A stretch of 64,000 bases of DNA, taken from positions 62,001-126,000 of the forward strand of contig JADFUC010000749.1 of the NCBI GenBank assembly GCA_019722365.1, given 5' to 3'. The DNA is from Lithospermum erythrorhizon. Its lineage: Eukaryota; Streptophyta; Magnoliopsida; Boraginales; Boraginaceae. How positions within the stretch are numbered: position 1 is the stretch's first letter; the number at the start of each line of letters is the position of its first letter. The notes below the pieces were generated by a model. It worked only from the letters and a program-made list of their open reading frames with translations, did no database searches and was not told the origin of the DNA. Shown here one piece after another: positions 48,900 to 60,502 of this stretch. Position numbers and translations under genes: made by a program.

Positions 48900-50000
48900 T
48901 AATGAGTAACGGCATGAATCCAAGGTTCACCTCGGGCCCGCCGTGCCTGGCCGCCCCACGGCACTCCTCCGGTGTCCTCCAACATATCCCCCGCCCACTA
49001 ATCTACCACCACGATTCTCGATAATTCGCCTCTCTCCGGCAAATTTTGGGAACTGTGTCAAGTACTAGCACTTCTCCGGGAAATTGGGCAATCCTCGTTA
49101 AATGTCCCGGCCGGCAACGAGCAACATACGACCACCCTCCGGAAACTCGCCGTGTCTAATCTCGACCACAACTGCAACAACTGATACCTCTACGACCCCT
49201 AAGACGCCTGACCTCGCCGATCTCGGCGGTGCGCCCACCGTATGATCGTGAAATAACTCGGGTGGTTCATCGAGTACCGGCAAGTCTCGTGACGACTCGC
49301 CGGTCCGGCCCTCCTCTCGAACTCTGTAGCCTAAGTAGCCTACCGAACTGAAGTCTCTGGGGATCCACTTCTCTCGATCCACCGTCAAGCGAACTCCATT
49401 TCCATCTTCGTACGTATTCCTCGCGCACGGAAACTAGTAAAACCACGCCGTGATCCGGGTGACGATCTCCCGATCAACCCATCCCCCGAACTCAAGGATC
49501 CTATTCGCCTCTACCTGATAACACTGTGAAAGAATGCACATATCACCTTAACCTGCCTCGCATTCTTCACCGACTCAACCCGCCAAGGCCGAAATCCGCC
49601 TCCAAGGCCGCCTACGCTGGGTCTCCAAGCACAATTCTCCCGAAAGCTCAACAAATACCAAGAAACATTTAATCTCCCTCTCAGCCAAAGACGCACTCAG
49701 TTCTCCCACTACTTCGGCACTCGCGAAGTCTATAAGTAGCAAACTTACCTCATCTCGCCCACAACTTAATCACTCAAAAATGGACTTCATAACCTATTTA
49801 TTCAACCCCTGAAACTTCTGAGGATCCCTATCTTAAACCGGTCAAACAACTTACTGAATTCAACTCCCCGGGCCGCCGGCCACCTCAAAGATTACACTCT
49901 CCTCTACAAGGTCTACCTCCTCCTCAACATGCTTAGAAGAATGCACCTCCGACCCCTCGCCGTCCAATGCCAGCAAGACTCAGTCGGTTGCCTACCCCTA
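48900..50000 (-). pseudogene. Gypsy 2 gag region, heavily decayed
   Basis: Assigned mainly by position between primer-binding site and protease. A CGRPGHGG-like stretch near 48940 may be a zinc-knuckle remnant. Open frames at 49098-49388 and 49511-49696 show no firm motif. Confidence 0.45.
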
Positions 50001-50181
50001 CCACTCCTGCCTCCCTCCGGCCCACCCATGCACCTCCTCGCTCTACCCCCTCTTCCACGCACTCAAGTGCATCCTCAACAAATTACTAACAAAGAAAAGA
50101 CTTTTACAGCAGACACCACTCACATCTAGAAATAAAGAAAACAAGCCGACATTACCAACCACGTATAACCAAAGCCGAATC

Positions 50182-50201
50182 AAACCTAAGCTCTAATATC
50201 A
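50182..50201 (-). other. Gypsy 2 primer-binding site, decayed by transitions
   Basis: The minus strand reads TGATATTAGAGCTTAGG where the usual plant site is TGGTATCAGAGCCTAGG. All three differences are G-to-A or C-to-T, the pattern expected from deamination of methylated cytosine. Confidence 0.8.
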
Positions 50202-50203
50202 AA

Positions 50204-51755
50204 TGAACGACCGCCTGTGCCTGGCCGCCCGAAAGTAGAATCATTATAATCCGGAACACCAGAGTCACCAAACCGATGGACGACTCAGTTTAAAGAACTA
50301 CTCGTTTCATCCAAAAATTTGATTACAATTAAATTTTCCCAATAAAACAGTTTTTAAAATTCACAATCCATCAGCTGATATCTAACCAAACAACCCATAT
50401 ATATATACAACATATCTCAAAAGAAAGTAATGCCGGCAAGGCTACAAATCGGATAATAAATACCGTGATTCGTAATACAAAATAATTGCCGACAAGTTTG
50501 AAAAGCGAAAATACAACAATCAAAAAATCGGTCGACAACACATCAAACGAGACCGCTGGCGATCCCTCACCACCCGATGCTCACCCAAATACCGAACAAT
50601 TTCCAACACCCTTTCGCTCAACTACCGCCTCAACCCGGCACAAACGAACCGCCCATAAATAAAAAGTGGTCAGAAGTTTGGTGCCTCGTGAACACTTGGA
50701 ATTGCATTAACTTAAACCATACTAACGAGACAGCCTACTATTATAATAGTCAAATATGAATAAGACATATATATATCCCGGACTACCTAATAAAGTCATA
50801 CAACATAATTCCAAAGAAAGTTCAGACATCACATACTTTGGCATGTAATAGAAAGTTTCAAGAAAGCACAATCACCCGTAGTTAACCTAAAACTCAACAA
50901 TCCACTATAACTCTAGTCATCAAACCATCTATCTCATATTCTAACGACTATACCAACATCTAACGCGGGTATACGCTTCAATCCGTCTATCCGGTGAACG
51001 GACCAATCGATAATCACACCGCCCTTATAATCGAAGATAAGGCCAAACCGCACTGGCACGGAAAGAGGGCGTCAAACAAAGACTTATACCCTAAGTATAA
51101 GTGCAAACCGCACTTATACACCAAAGAGGCACAATCGCACTTATACACAAGATAGCGCACACCGCACTTCATACACTCCAAGATAAGGTCTCACTTATAC
51201 ACTAAAGATATGCCAATAAAGGCCACATCCTCGCAAGGAAGCCGAGAGTCACCTAACCCCTAATCATCCTGCAACTATGTGGTCATATCCTAATACTCAA
51301 CTCACCTCAAAGTCATGCATAACTCCAACCAACTACTTACTCCCAAAAATAGTTAAATACGGCTAAAACATCCCACAATCGTAGAATCAATCACAACCGC
51401 CGACAAGTGCCACGACATACTAAAAAAGTCGACAAGCCCACGTACATACCAAAAGTGCCGACAAGTCATTTAAATCGAAATAAGTTGGAGTTCAAGTTGC
51501 TGGCTTACCTCAAGCAATCATCAACGCCGCAGTAATATAATCACATAATCATATCACGCTGCTCACAAATGCATCACACATAATCGCATAACCATTACAT
51601 GTTTACCAATCTCACATAATCACACCACACCCATACGTTCACACAATTTCAAGTAAGTATATAGTAACACCCACAGATGACTCACCTCCGGCTAGCTACC
51701 ACAAAACTCATGTAACAAAAAATCACTTTCCACGATCAACGCCTAACAAAAATTA
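50204..51755 (-). repeat. Gypsy 2 5' LTR, truncated
   Basis: Parallels 42985-44530 of the 3' LTR and stops after CACGATCAACGCCTAACAAA near 51755, so about 950 bp of the upstream LTR (promoter part) is missing. It includes the CCGCACTTATAC array at 51030-51215, with a perfect 10-bp inverted repeat at 51095-51104 and 51110-51119. Confidence 0.8.
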
Positions 51756-53074
51756 AATGTTGTTATTTGCATTTAAAAACTTCAGCCGAATTATTTGGTC
51801 AGTAGTTAAACTCTTACTTTTCTTACTTGGCCTGACCCGAAACTTATACTAATGTCCACTATTTATTATTCCTTATAATTGTATTCATTATGCAAATTAC
51901 AATTAGAAAATTCTTAATTAATTAATTGTATAATTTTTTTAATTCTTTATGTATATATTATGTAAATTAAAATTAAGAAATTAAAATTTATTAATGTGTC
52001 AAGTATGGGGACCACAAGATACACCAAGTAGATATCGTGTTTCCCACACGATGACTCAGAATGAAATTGCCCCAAATGCTATTGGCATGGTGCGCCTTTA
52101 AGGTCTCTGAGACATTCGTGTACGACTACAATCCAGAAACACAATGGTGCATCTGAATATCAAACAAATTACATGTATTACCCATTACCAGCGGGAGAAG
52201 TGAATAACTGTGGATCAAGCGAACGACGCTCCCAACATAAAGTTCCTTGGACTAAATGCGACACAATGACGCACATGTGAGGGCTATTTGAGCAATCCAT
52301 TCCGAGTACGCCGACGCAGCCACGAAAGTGGGAAACACAACGGGCAAGGCCTCGGTTTAAAAAAACAGTTCATATAGACACTATTAGCTTAAAGCGAGAA
52401 AGGATAATCTCGTGGATCGGGCGAATTTATCAGCTTCCCAACGCAAAAGCGTTTTCGACTAAACGCACACAATGACGCATACGCCAGGCCTCGGCAACAA
52501 TCCATTCGGTACGCTACTGAAATGATTTCGTAATGAAAAGAACGGCTACGCCGATATTCAATACGCCTCTTTCCGTAAGTCGCGGTGAGACGCCCGAAAG
52601 CTGGGAAATGAGTGTTCCCGAACCACTCGTCAGATAATTGCTTATGAAAAGGAAAATCACCGTAGAAAATGATGTTTATATATAGAAATTCAATGATCTC
52701 AACTTGCTTTCCAACTACCAATTCATGTACCTAACATGGTTCCCGAACAAATATCACTCTTTCTTCTACGTTTACACTCCAAACTATGTGTTAAAAAACC
52801 TTACTCTTGATGCATCAGGATGGAGAAGAAACACAATTATGACTAATTGACCATGGCCATATTAGAATAACAAAAGCAAAGTTTTTCTAATTGCATCCAT
52901 TATTTGTGGATTAAGATTTGTGCTTGAAGAAGTTAGTTGTATCTAGACACTATATTAAGCGCGATGGAACCTAACAATCTGCTGTCGGCTAAATTGCAAG
53001 TTAATCTAGTAACTGCATTGAATTCTAAGCTACAGTGCATAAACTAACTCTACCTAGCTTCCCTCACTTTCGGG
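51756..53074. other. Intergenic DNA with a diverged direct repeat
   Basis: AT-rich to about 52000, then mixed sequence. Segments 52213-52310 and 52416-52522 are diverged direct copies sharing ACACAATGACGCA, GACTAAA and CAATCCATTC...GTACGC. The 110-codon minus frame at 52389-52721 spans one copy and shows no known domain. Confidence 0.5.
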
Positions 53075-53885
53075 GTTGGGTTAGATGTTTCGGGGTCGGA
53101 TAATGAGCAGATGGAGGAGTTCTTCAGGTATAAGAAGCAATTAGAAGGGATTGTTAGGAAAAAAGTGGTGAATGCGGTTGATTAGAGGGATCATGTGGCG
53201 GTGGTGAGCTTTGATTGGGTTGGATTATGACGGGTTGGAGGAGTATGTTAAGTATTTGAAGAAGGTGATTGCGATGCGTTCAAAGATTGAGTTTGAGCAA
53301 TTGGTGGAGTCGATGAGTAAGATGCGAGGAGATGGGTTTGATAGTGGGAGTCCGTTGAATTTTTCGGGTGTTTGACGAATTTGTTTAAGGATATTGTGTT
53401 GGCGATTTTGGAGAACGATGAGATACTTAAAGGTTTGTGTGGTGAGGACGCGATTGTGTATGCGATTTGTGAGTTGCAAGAGGAGTGTGATTCGAGAGGG
53501 GCTACGATTATTAAGAAGTATATGGAATATAGGAGGTTGTCGAAGTTAGCGTCTAATATTAATTTTTATAAGAGTAATTTGTTGGAAGTGGGAGGGCCAG
53601 AAGGGCCTGACCCACAAGAGATTGAGTTGTATCTTGAAGAGATTTTGTCGTTGACACATTTGGGAGAGGATTATACGGATTATATGGTGTTGAAGATTAT
53701 GAGTTTACGTTCTGTGAATCCTAAAGTACTGCCTAATCCTACTAAAACGTTTAAGAGCGGGAATTTGAGAAAGGTTGTTTAGGATGTAACGGGTTATTAT
53801 GTGATCTTGGAAGGCCATTTCATGGTTGAGAATGTGAGGAAAGCTATTTAGATTGATGAGCATGTGCTCGATAGTCTAACGACTT
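53075..53885 (+). pseudogene. COG4: COG4 retrocopy fragment 1
   Basis: Translated similarity to plant COG4, a subunit of the conserved oligomeric Golgi tethering complex. It runs from about the SGSDNEQMEE region through YKKQLEGIVRKKV, LEEYVKYLKKVIAMR and NLFKDIVLAILENDEIL to GLCGEDAIVYAICELQEECD, GGPEGPDPQEIELYLEEIL and VILEGHFMVENVRKAI, ending near DEHVLDSLTTS. It is broken by a stop (53184-53186), a frameshift near 53365, and stops at 53779 and 53848. No introns interrupt about 800 bp of coding sequence, which suggests a copy made from mRNA. It joins LINE sequence at about 53886. The recognition of COG4 is firm; the retrocopy origin is inferred. Confidence 0.85.
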
Positions 53886-54690
53886 CCATCGTATTGATAA
53901 GAAATTATGGAATCAAATTTGGAAAGCCCCATTCCCTCAAAAAATCAAAATTTTCTTATGAAAATTGTTACTAGACAAGCTTCCTACTCTAGATAATATT
54001 TCCCTCAAAACCAAAAATACCATCAATAAAATTTATCCGTTATGCCAAAAAAAAATGAATATGCCAGGCACGTATTTCTTAATTGTAGTTTTTCAAATAA
54101 CATGAGGCTATATATCCTTCGATTCAAAATATGTCAACAAAAACATAACTACCACTCAAGCCTTCATTACAAAATAATTTCCAGAAGTTGCAAGAAACCA
54201 CTGTAGGTATGACATTCTTTTGTTTGGAAGTATCTTTTGGCATCTAGAAATAAAAGTGTGTTCAAGAGAGAACACTCTAACAGCCACAATGCCAAGACAA
54301 GAATACTCAAATTGGCAAAAAAATGGTATAATGCAAACAATGTCAGAAAACAAAATGGAAATCCAAACAGATACAACAACAACAAAAAATGGACCAGGCT
54401 CAAGATGGAATAAATCTAAAATACAATAACAACATTTTCCTGACAGGAAACACATGCTAAGGAAGATGCAAACAAAAAACCTCACTAATCTATATTGGAA
54501 CTACCAATGAAAATGATCCAAGATGGATCTTACAAATGGAAATATAGGGAAACAGCCGGACCATAAGGGGAGACACAAAAATATAGACCAACAGGGATGA
54601 AAAGAGAGACTCTGACAGAAATGCTACAACTAGAAGCCTACTGGAAGTTCTCTTTGTTGCCATTAGCCTCATCAAACCAAAAGAATGCAT
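53886..54690 (+). mobile_element. L1-type LINE 3' part (RT zinc-binding and RNase H remnants)
   Basis: Plus-strand translation shows KLWNQIWKAPFPQKIKIFL, then LDKLPTLDNIS, PLCQKK and YARHVFLNCSFSN. This is the zf-RVT module found after the reverse transcriptase of plant L1 elements (cysteine pair, then H-x4-C). It continues as SRNKSVFKRE, AKKWYNANN and a weak RNase H-like segment to about 54690. Stops and frameshifts are present. It lies exactly between the two COG4 copies. Confidence 0.75.
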
Positions 54691-55620
54691 CGCATACCAA
54701 ATTAAGTACTAGCACCATCACCACCCTAACAGCCGTAGGCACCATGACACGTCTCCTCCACGAATGGATCGCATACCAACGAGCCCTCGACGTAGAACTC
54801 GACTCAATCTTCTCACACAAATCCGATCTCGATCGCCACCTTGCTTCCCTTAAAAAATCCTCCCAAGTCCTCGACATCGTCAAATCCGACAGAGATTTCA
54901 TGCTCAACAATGTCCGAACCATAACTTCTTTATTTGTCGCGTGTGCGCTACAAGTATCGTCCTTGACTTAGCCCGATCCGCGTGTTCACGACCGCGATCC
55001 TCCATTCGGCGCCATCATACATCGATCTAATTGTCTTGAGGGTGTTAACAAGTCCTCAATGTCGAGATGATTTGGAAAATCACGCTATTTTATCGGAGTT
55101 TTCCTAAAATCGACTTAAGTTCGGTTGGGGATTCTGTTCGGGTGGTTCGGGATCGGATAATGAGCAGAGGGAGGAGTTGTTGGGGTATAAGAAGCAGTTG
55201 GGAGGGATTGTTAGGAAAAAAGTGGCGAATGCGGTTGATTCGAGGGATCATGTAGAGGTGGTGAGGTTTATTAAGCTTTATCCTTTGATGGGGTTGGATT
55301 ATGAGGGGTTGAAGGAGTATGTTAAGTATTTGAAGAAGGTTATTGCGATGCGTTTGATGGTTGAGTTCGAGCAATAGGTGGAGTCGATGAGTGAGATGTG
55401 AAGCGATTAATTTGATAGTGGGAGTCCGTTGAATTTTATCTGATGTTTGACAAATTTGTTTAAGGATATTGTGTTGGCGATTGAGGAGAACGATCAGATG
55501 CTTTGGGGTTTGTGTGGTGAGGACGTGATTGTATATGCAATTTGTGAGTTGCAAAAGGAGTGTGATTTGAGAGTTGCTACGATTATTAAGAAGTAGATGG
55601 AAAATCGAAATGTGACCACA
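54691..55620 (+). pseudogene. COG4: COG4 retrocopy fragment 2
   Basis: Begins with TLTAVGTMTRLLHEWIAYQR, RALDVELDSI and SSQVLDIVKSDRDFMLNNVR, the N-terminal part of COG4. It continues out of frame (55000-55140), then YKKQLGGIVRKKVANAVDSR, YPLMGLDYEGLKEYVKYLKK and, after stops at 55375 and about 55438, CLTNLFKDIVLAIEENDQM to ATIIKK. It overlaps fragment 1 over the central region at roughly 88% nucleotide identity by eye, so the two are separate copies rather than one gene split by the LINE. No introns are seen. It would not make a protein. Confidence 0.85.
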
Positions 55621-56663
55621 ATATTCAAATGTATCTACATATCGGGCCAGTATTGTATACGTATAGATTAAAATGATTGTCTTTCTTCATACATCCTCCT
55701 ATATATGGTTCTCAAAAAGTACGTTTATAACGTAGCCTTAAACTTTATGTAAGATATTTTATGTTATTCTTCATTATTGTTGTGATACGATTTAATTTTT
55801 AATTTTTAATTAATTTATAAAAATAAACAAAATATATATCATGATATTATTGAAATATAACATATAATATAGGAAGTGTACCAGATCAATCATTACATTT
55901 ACTCATTTCATCCCATTTTGTTTAACTATTTTAGTTATGCATATAAATTTTAGAAAAATTTAAATTCATCTCATATTATATTCTATTTTTCCTTCATAAA
56001 TTTAAACTAAAATAAAATTAATTTTTGGATTTTTATTTTTAAAATAATGACCATATAAATTGGGATTGATGAAGTAAATAAAAGGCTAAACTAAATGAAT
56101 GGAAAGAAAGAAAAAAGCAGACGTTTTATTTTAAGAATAATGATTACATATTTCCAACACGGAGTCCAATTTTGACCGGATGGGGTCATGTTATTTTATT
56201 TTGTATATTCCAACTTAACTTTCCCCCGTAAGTTTAGGTCATATATACTTTTAAGAAAGAAAAAAAAGTGTGATGAGAAAATATCGGTGGTATAGAACGC
56301 GAGTCTTAAATATCGACACCTTAGCATCTTCATGGGGTGTAGTTAAGTCGCATAGTGGCGAAATAAGTATTGAAGTGGTTTAAAAAGAAAAACGAGTCTT
56401 TTCGACCAATTGAGGCCTGTCCCGCGATTCTGCTTCGTATGAATCGAGGGCGTAAAGTTTCAAACTTCTCATTATTCAACCGACTATATGGCATCTGAAG
56501 CCAATCTATGTATTACAATCTTTGATTTGGGTGTAGGTTGGAAAAAAAATCTATAAAATGATAATAATTGTAAAAAAAGAAACAATTGGTCTCTCGGGCG
56601 GATGGAAATGGTTGCCGTGCATCACCCGTGGGTCAGTGGAAAACTTTGATAACCACTGTTTTA
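55621..56663. other. Intergenic DNA, no recognised gene
   Basis: AT-rich, with GC-richer segments at 56280-56480 and 56580-56650 whose origin was not identified. No RNA gene pattern was recognised in them. Confidence 0.4.
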
Positions 56664-56874
56664 TACTTCTTCCGGTTTTTTTTTACTTGTATATTGAAAA
56701 TATAAATATCAATTAATTAAAATTATATCATTGATCGGTTGAAAAATTCAATAAAAAAAGTAGTTAAAAAATCCATTGAAAATGTAAAAGTACAATTTAT
56801 TATGCTAGAATGACAACTATTTTGAAATAAACAAATTATCCTAGAATGACAATTAAAAAAAATCGGAAGGAATA
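56664..56874. mobile_element. Stowaway-like MITE
   Basis: About 210 bp. The left end TACTTCTTCCGGTTTTTTTT pairs with the right end, whose reverse complement is TATTCCTTCCGATTTTTTTT. TA flanks both ends. AT-rich, noncoding interior. Confidence 0.65.
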
Positions 56875-57167
56875 TGTGAATTGATCGACATTTCGATATC
56901 ATTATAAAAATATGAAATTTATCATACTAGTTGCCCTCGAATTCATGTCTTGGAATATCACGAAAGATGAATTATGGCTTCCATCATCTCAAATGAGATC
57001 TAACCATTTATTTATAGATGTCTATATGAAAGACATTACAATAAAAGCATATCAAAAATATGATATTATACAGTTAAATCAATTTACAAATCTACCAAAT
57101 TACCAATCAAATCTTAATCTAATTATGAGTATATATTTGAAACATATATATCAATAGAATAATATAT

Positions 57168-57373
57168 TACTTCTTTCATTTTTTTACTTGCCACTCTAAC
57201 CTAAATTTTTTGTTTCAAATTACTTATCATTTTACACTTTCAATATAATTACACCAACCTTTTTTCTACTGTATCCCTATCATTAAACATATTTTTACAC
57301 CACTTATTTTTCTTATTTAATTCATTCTCCCTTTCATTTACCACTTAAAGTAAACAAAAGTAAAAAGAGAGTA
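57168..57373. mobile_element. Stowaway-like MITE, weaker ends
   Basis: About 205 bp. Left TACTTCTTTCATTTTTTTAC, right (reverse complement) TACTCTCTTTTTACTTTTG, TA at both ends. The ends match only in part. Confidence 0.45.
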
Positions 57374-58073
57374 ACACATTAATAAAAAAAAATGCACATT
57401 ATTCATTAAGGACATACATATCAAAGTAATTTATTCATTAATCTAAGTGTAAATAACTATGATAAAAACTAAAAAATAATTTGTAAGGATATACACGATA
57501 TGTATATTCTTAATATTATCGATTGATTTCAAGATTATATTACATTCATTATATTTCAGATAACTATAAGTCAGGGAAAATAATAGGCTCGTACAATTAG
57601 GATATCTATTTTTCGGTGAGATTGAAAGATTGTTCCAAAGATAGAAAGGCAATGATATGTTGGGTCCCTCACGGCTCGACTATTCTCATTATTTATCAAC
57701 CACAATGTGGCATGGGTTGCGTTGGCTAGTCCCTCATTCCAATTGCATGTTGGATGCTTTCTGAAATTACGTATGTACTATTATTAATAGATTCCGGATC
57801 ATCAGTTACATTTTTGTTCGACACTCTCAATTACATTTTTATTATTTCTATATTTTTCCAAATTTTCAAGCACTCTACCTTAAGTAATCATCTTTCTAAC
57901 CTTATGACCTACTACCTCCAATTCAAAATACTTGTCATTTTTGCTTTTCAAGACAATTACTAGAATTAAACAGTTTATATGTAGCTCGCAGCCTCGCAGA
58001 CATAGAATAAAAACTCGTTTATTTGGAAACTCGAAAGGACACCGAACAAATTGAGCCCAACCGACAGGGATAT

Positions 58074-58567
58074 CTGGAAGAAAATCGGCCTCTCCAATAG
58101 GCCCCTGCAGGGGCCGATTGGACAAGAGCTGAGGCGATTTTGAGGCGGTTTCTAACAGCTTGTAGCCCAAAAAAATCTATTTTTGGTAGGATTTTCTTAG
58201 CCTATAAATACTAGGTTGTTTTATGACTTTTATTCATCACACAAATAGTATAATAGAAAAATAGTCACCCTAGAAGAATATTAGGTCTATAATATCGTTG
58301 AAGAACATAGTTTTTGTTCATGATAGGCTTGTGGTTGAGATTTTCGGTATATAAAAAAATACTCAACATAGATTATAGCTAGTGGTAAGGCTTGTAATGA
58401 TCTTCTGGTTTATAGTGGATTCTACAGCAGCAACATGACGTACCTTTCACATTGAAGGGGAATCTGTATAAATCTTTTGTGTCTATTTAATTTCCGCACT
58501 TTAAATTCTTGTCGTTCTTATGATTGCGTGAAACTCTAGGAGGGATTTAGGGGTCTTAAATCCTAAA
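58074..58567 (+). repeat. Copia 5' LTR (plus-strand element)
   Basis: It starts at TGGAAGAAAATCGGCCTCTC and matches 60503 onward, including TTTTGGTAGGAT, GCCTATAAATA (TATA box, about 58200), TATTCATCACACAAATA, GGTTGAGATTTTCGGTATAT and GATCTTCTGGTTTATAGTGG. It ends GGTCTTAAATCCTA. The following TGAGTATCGAGCCAG is a damaged methionine-tRNA primer-binding site. Confidence 0.82.
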
Positions 58568-58629
58568 ATTGAGTATCGAGCCAGTTACAGCTTGGTTGAG
58601 GATTTAAGAATCAATGGTACAGGCGAAGG

Positions 58630-59330
58630 AGTTGGAAACTTGCCTACTTATTTGTAGAAATTCGATGGAATTGATTTTCCACATTGGAAGATGTGTATGG
58701 AGGATGATCTGTACGGGAAAAAGCTGAACGAGCCATTAGGTAAGAAGCTTGAGAAGATGGATGATGATGAATAGAAATAGTTAGATAGGCAGGTCTTGGG
58801 TGTGATTAGACCATACTTGTCCAAAAACGTTATTGCTAATGTTGCCAAGGAAACCATCATAAAGGGGCTGATGAAGGCTTTATGTAACTTGTATGAGAAA
58901 CTTTCTGCAAACAATAAGGTACTTCTCATGAAAAAGCTATTTAAACGCCAAGATGTCGACACCTATAGCGAGATACTATGCGATTTCAATAGCATTATCA
59001 ATCAACTATCAGCGATTGTGCATTAATGTTGATGATGAGATAAAAACCTGATTTGTTGACTTCGTTACCAAATAGTTGGAGCCAATGGGCGGTGATTAGT
59101 AGTTTTGTAGAAATCTTAACAGGTTGAACTTCGAGGTGGTTGAAAGAAGCATTATTTTAATACGTAAGCTTCATGTAGGTGAATGTGCTAAGTGTTCTAC
59201 ATTAAGTGTAGGAAGAGTAAGAATGAGAGACAAAGGTTTTGGAAATAGTGGGAGATCACAAAGTAGAGGAAGAGGTAGTGCGATCTTGTGTCTTTGGGGT
59301 TGTGGAAAAAGCGGGTCACGTAACGAGGCC
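58630..59330 (+). pseudogene. Copia gag (plus-strand element), broken
   Basis: Translation gives FDGIDFPHWKMCMEDDLYGK, LDRQVLGVIRPYLSKNVI, LMKALCNLYEKLSANNKVLL and MKKLFKRQDV, then FNSIINQLSAI, all typical of copia gag (UBN2-type). A CX2C..GH zinc knuckle, CLWGCGKSGHVTRPG, appears at about 59287-59331 after a frame change. In-frame stops occur at about 58771 and 58780 and after 59020. Confidence 0.88.
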
Positions 59331-59379
59331 TGGCCGCGGTGATGCTCATGTTGTGTTGAGCGATTATTTTGATGCTTTG

Positions 59380-59935
59380 GTTTTATCTGTGAATGCTTCC
59401 ATTGATTTCTGGATAATAGATTCTGTAGCTTCTTTTCATACCACTCATGATAGGAATATGATGGTAAATTATATTGTTGGTAATTTTGGGACTTTTCATC
59501 TTGCTGATGGTGAACCGTTGGATGTAGTCGGTATGGGAGATGTGAATTTGAAGTTGTCTGATGGTTCTTTATGGAAATTGACAAAGGTGAGATGTGTTCC
59601 GAAGTTAGGGAAAAATTTAATTTCGATGAGTTAGCTAGATGGTGATGGTTATCGAACTACTTTCGAAAACGGTAACTGGAAGGTGGTTCGGGGAGCTATG
59701 ATTATAGAAAAAGGGTAGAAGTCATGTACACTATACTTGGGTGACGGTTCTCGGAAGAGGATGAATAGAGGATCTGGGTATAAAGGAAAGCAAGTGAGAT
59801 TCGACATAGGAGTTTCTATGAAAATAGATAGCAATGTTGTTGGTGAAATTCATGTTCTTGATGTACTGAGTAGTTCTCGGGAGATTCGGTATGCAAATGA
59901 AGGAAAGGCATTGAAGGTCGAATGCAATGCCGTTT
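59380..59935 (+). pseudogene. Copia protease (plus-strand element), DSG changed to DSV
   Basis: FWIIDSVASFHTTHD at about 59407 corresponds to the copia retropepsin WVLDSGASFHTT, with glycine replaced by valine in the catalytic triplet. It is followed by FHLADGEPLDVVGMGDVNL, LTKVRCVPKLGKNLISMS, a stop, and FENGNWKVVRGAMIIEKG, the usual lead to GAG-pre-integrase. Confidence 0.85.
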
Positions 59936-60502
59936 GGTAAGAATACAACTTGATTACCGTTTGGAATCATCTAAGTTAGGCGGTGTGTTTCAAAATCGCG
60001 GTGAAGGTATTCACAGCCTCACGATAATTTGCTAAGCTGATGAAGGGTGTTACGATCAAATATAGAAATTGATAGTTAGATCAAAAGGAAGTTGTATACA
60101 TGGAATGGGAAGAGCGAGAAGAAGTGTTCGTTGATGACAATCAAGCTTGGAGGTTTTTCAGGGGTGGCGGGTGAAGATCGCGGTCGAAGCGAGGCGGGCG
60201 TGATGATTGTTTGAATGAGAGTAAATTCAAACGAGGTAAAGGTAATGACTGTCTGGAATCTCTTCGGCCAGGTCAAGTTGCTATCATTCGGGGATGTTAC
60301 GGGGTTGGAAAGGAAGGTGCGAAGTTTGGATGACTTCGGTGGGAGTTCGTGGATGATGAACTCGGGAAAGGCTGCTGCCGAAGGTGCTTGAAGATGGTGT
60401 CTCGAAAATATCTTTGATGGGAGGTGTTGAGTTCAAGCGATTTTTCGGAGGCGGCGAAAGTGGCCCATGATCGGCCTCCGTAGGCCGGCGGAAACTTTCA
60501 CG

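Larger units (their letters stand above)
42985..51755 (-). mobile_element. Ty3/gypsy element 2, 5' LTR truncated, decayed
   Basis: On the minus strand: truncated 5' LTR (50204-51755), primer-binding site (about 50182-50201), gag (about 50000-48900), protease (about 48640-48520), reverse transcriptase (about 48150-47560), RNase H/integrase (47400-46200), integrase C-terminal region (about 46000-45640), polypurine tract (45486-45510) and 3' LTR (42985-45485). All domains carry many frameshifts and stops. The order and motifs are those of a plant gypsy gag-pol. Confidence 0.87.

Noticed and set aside
52389..52721. 110-codon minus-strand frame
   Set aside because: No recognised motif, no splice or promoter context, and it crosses one arm of a diverged direct repeat.
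56260..56480. Possible rRNA or structured RNA remnant
   Set aside because: It has a GC-richer, RNA-gene-like look, but no recognised rRNA, tRNA or snRNA motif could be matched.
57880..58170. 96-codon minus-strand frame
   Set aside because: It overlaps the start of the plus-strand copia LTR and antisense intergenic sequence, with no domain.
59171..59584. 137-codon minus-strand frame
   Set aside because: It is antisense to the copia gag zinc knuckle and protease, which are recognisable on the plus strand.
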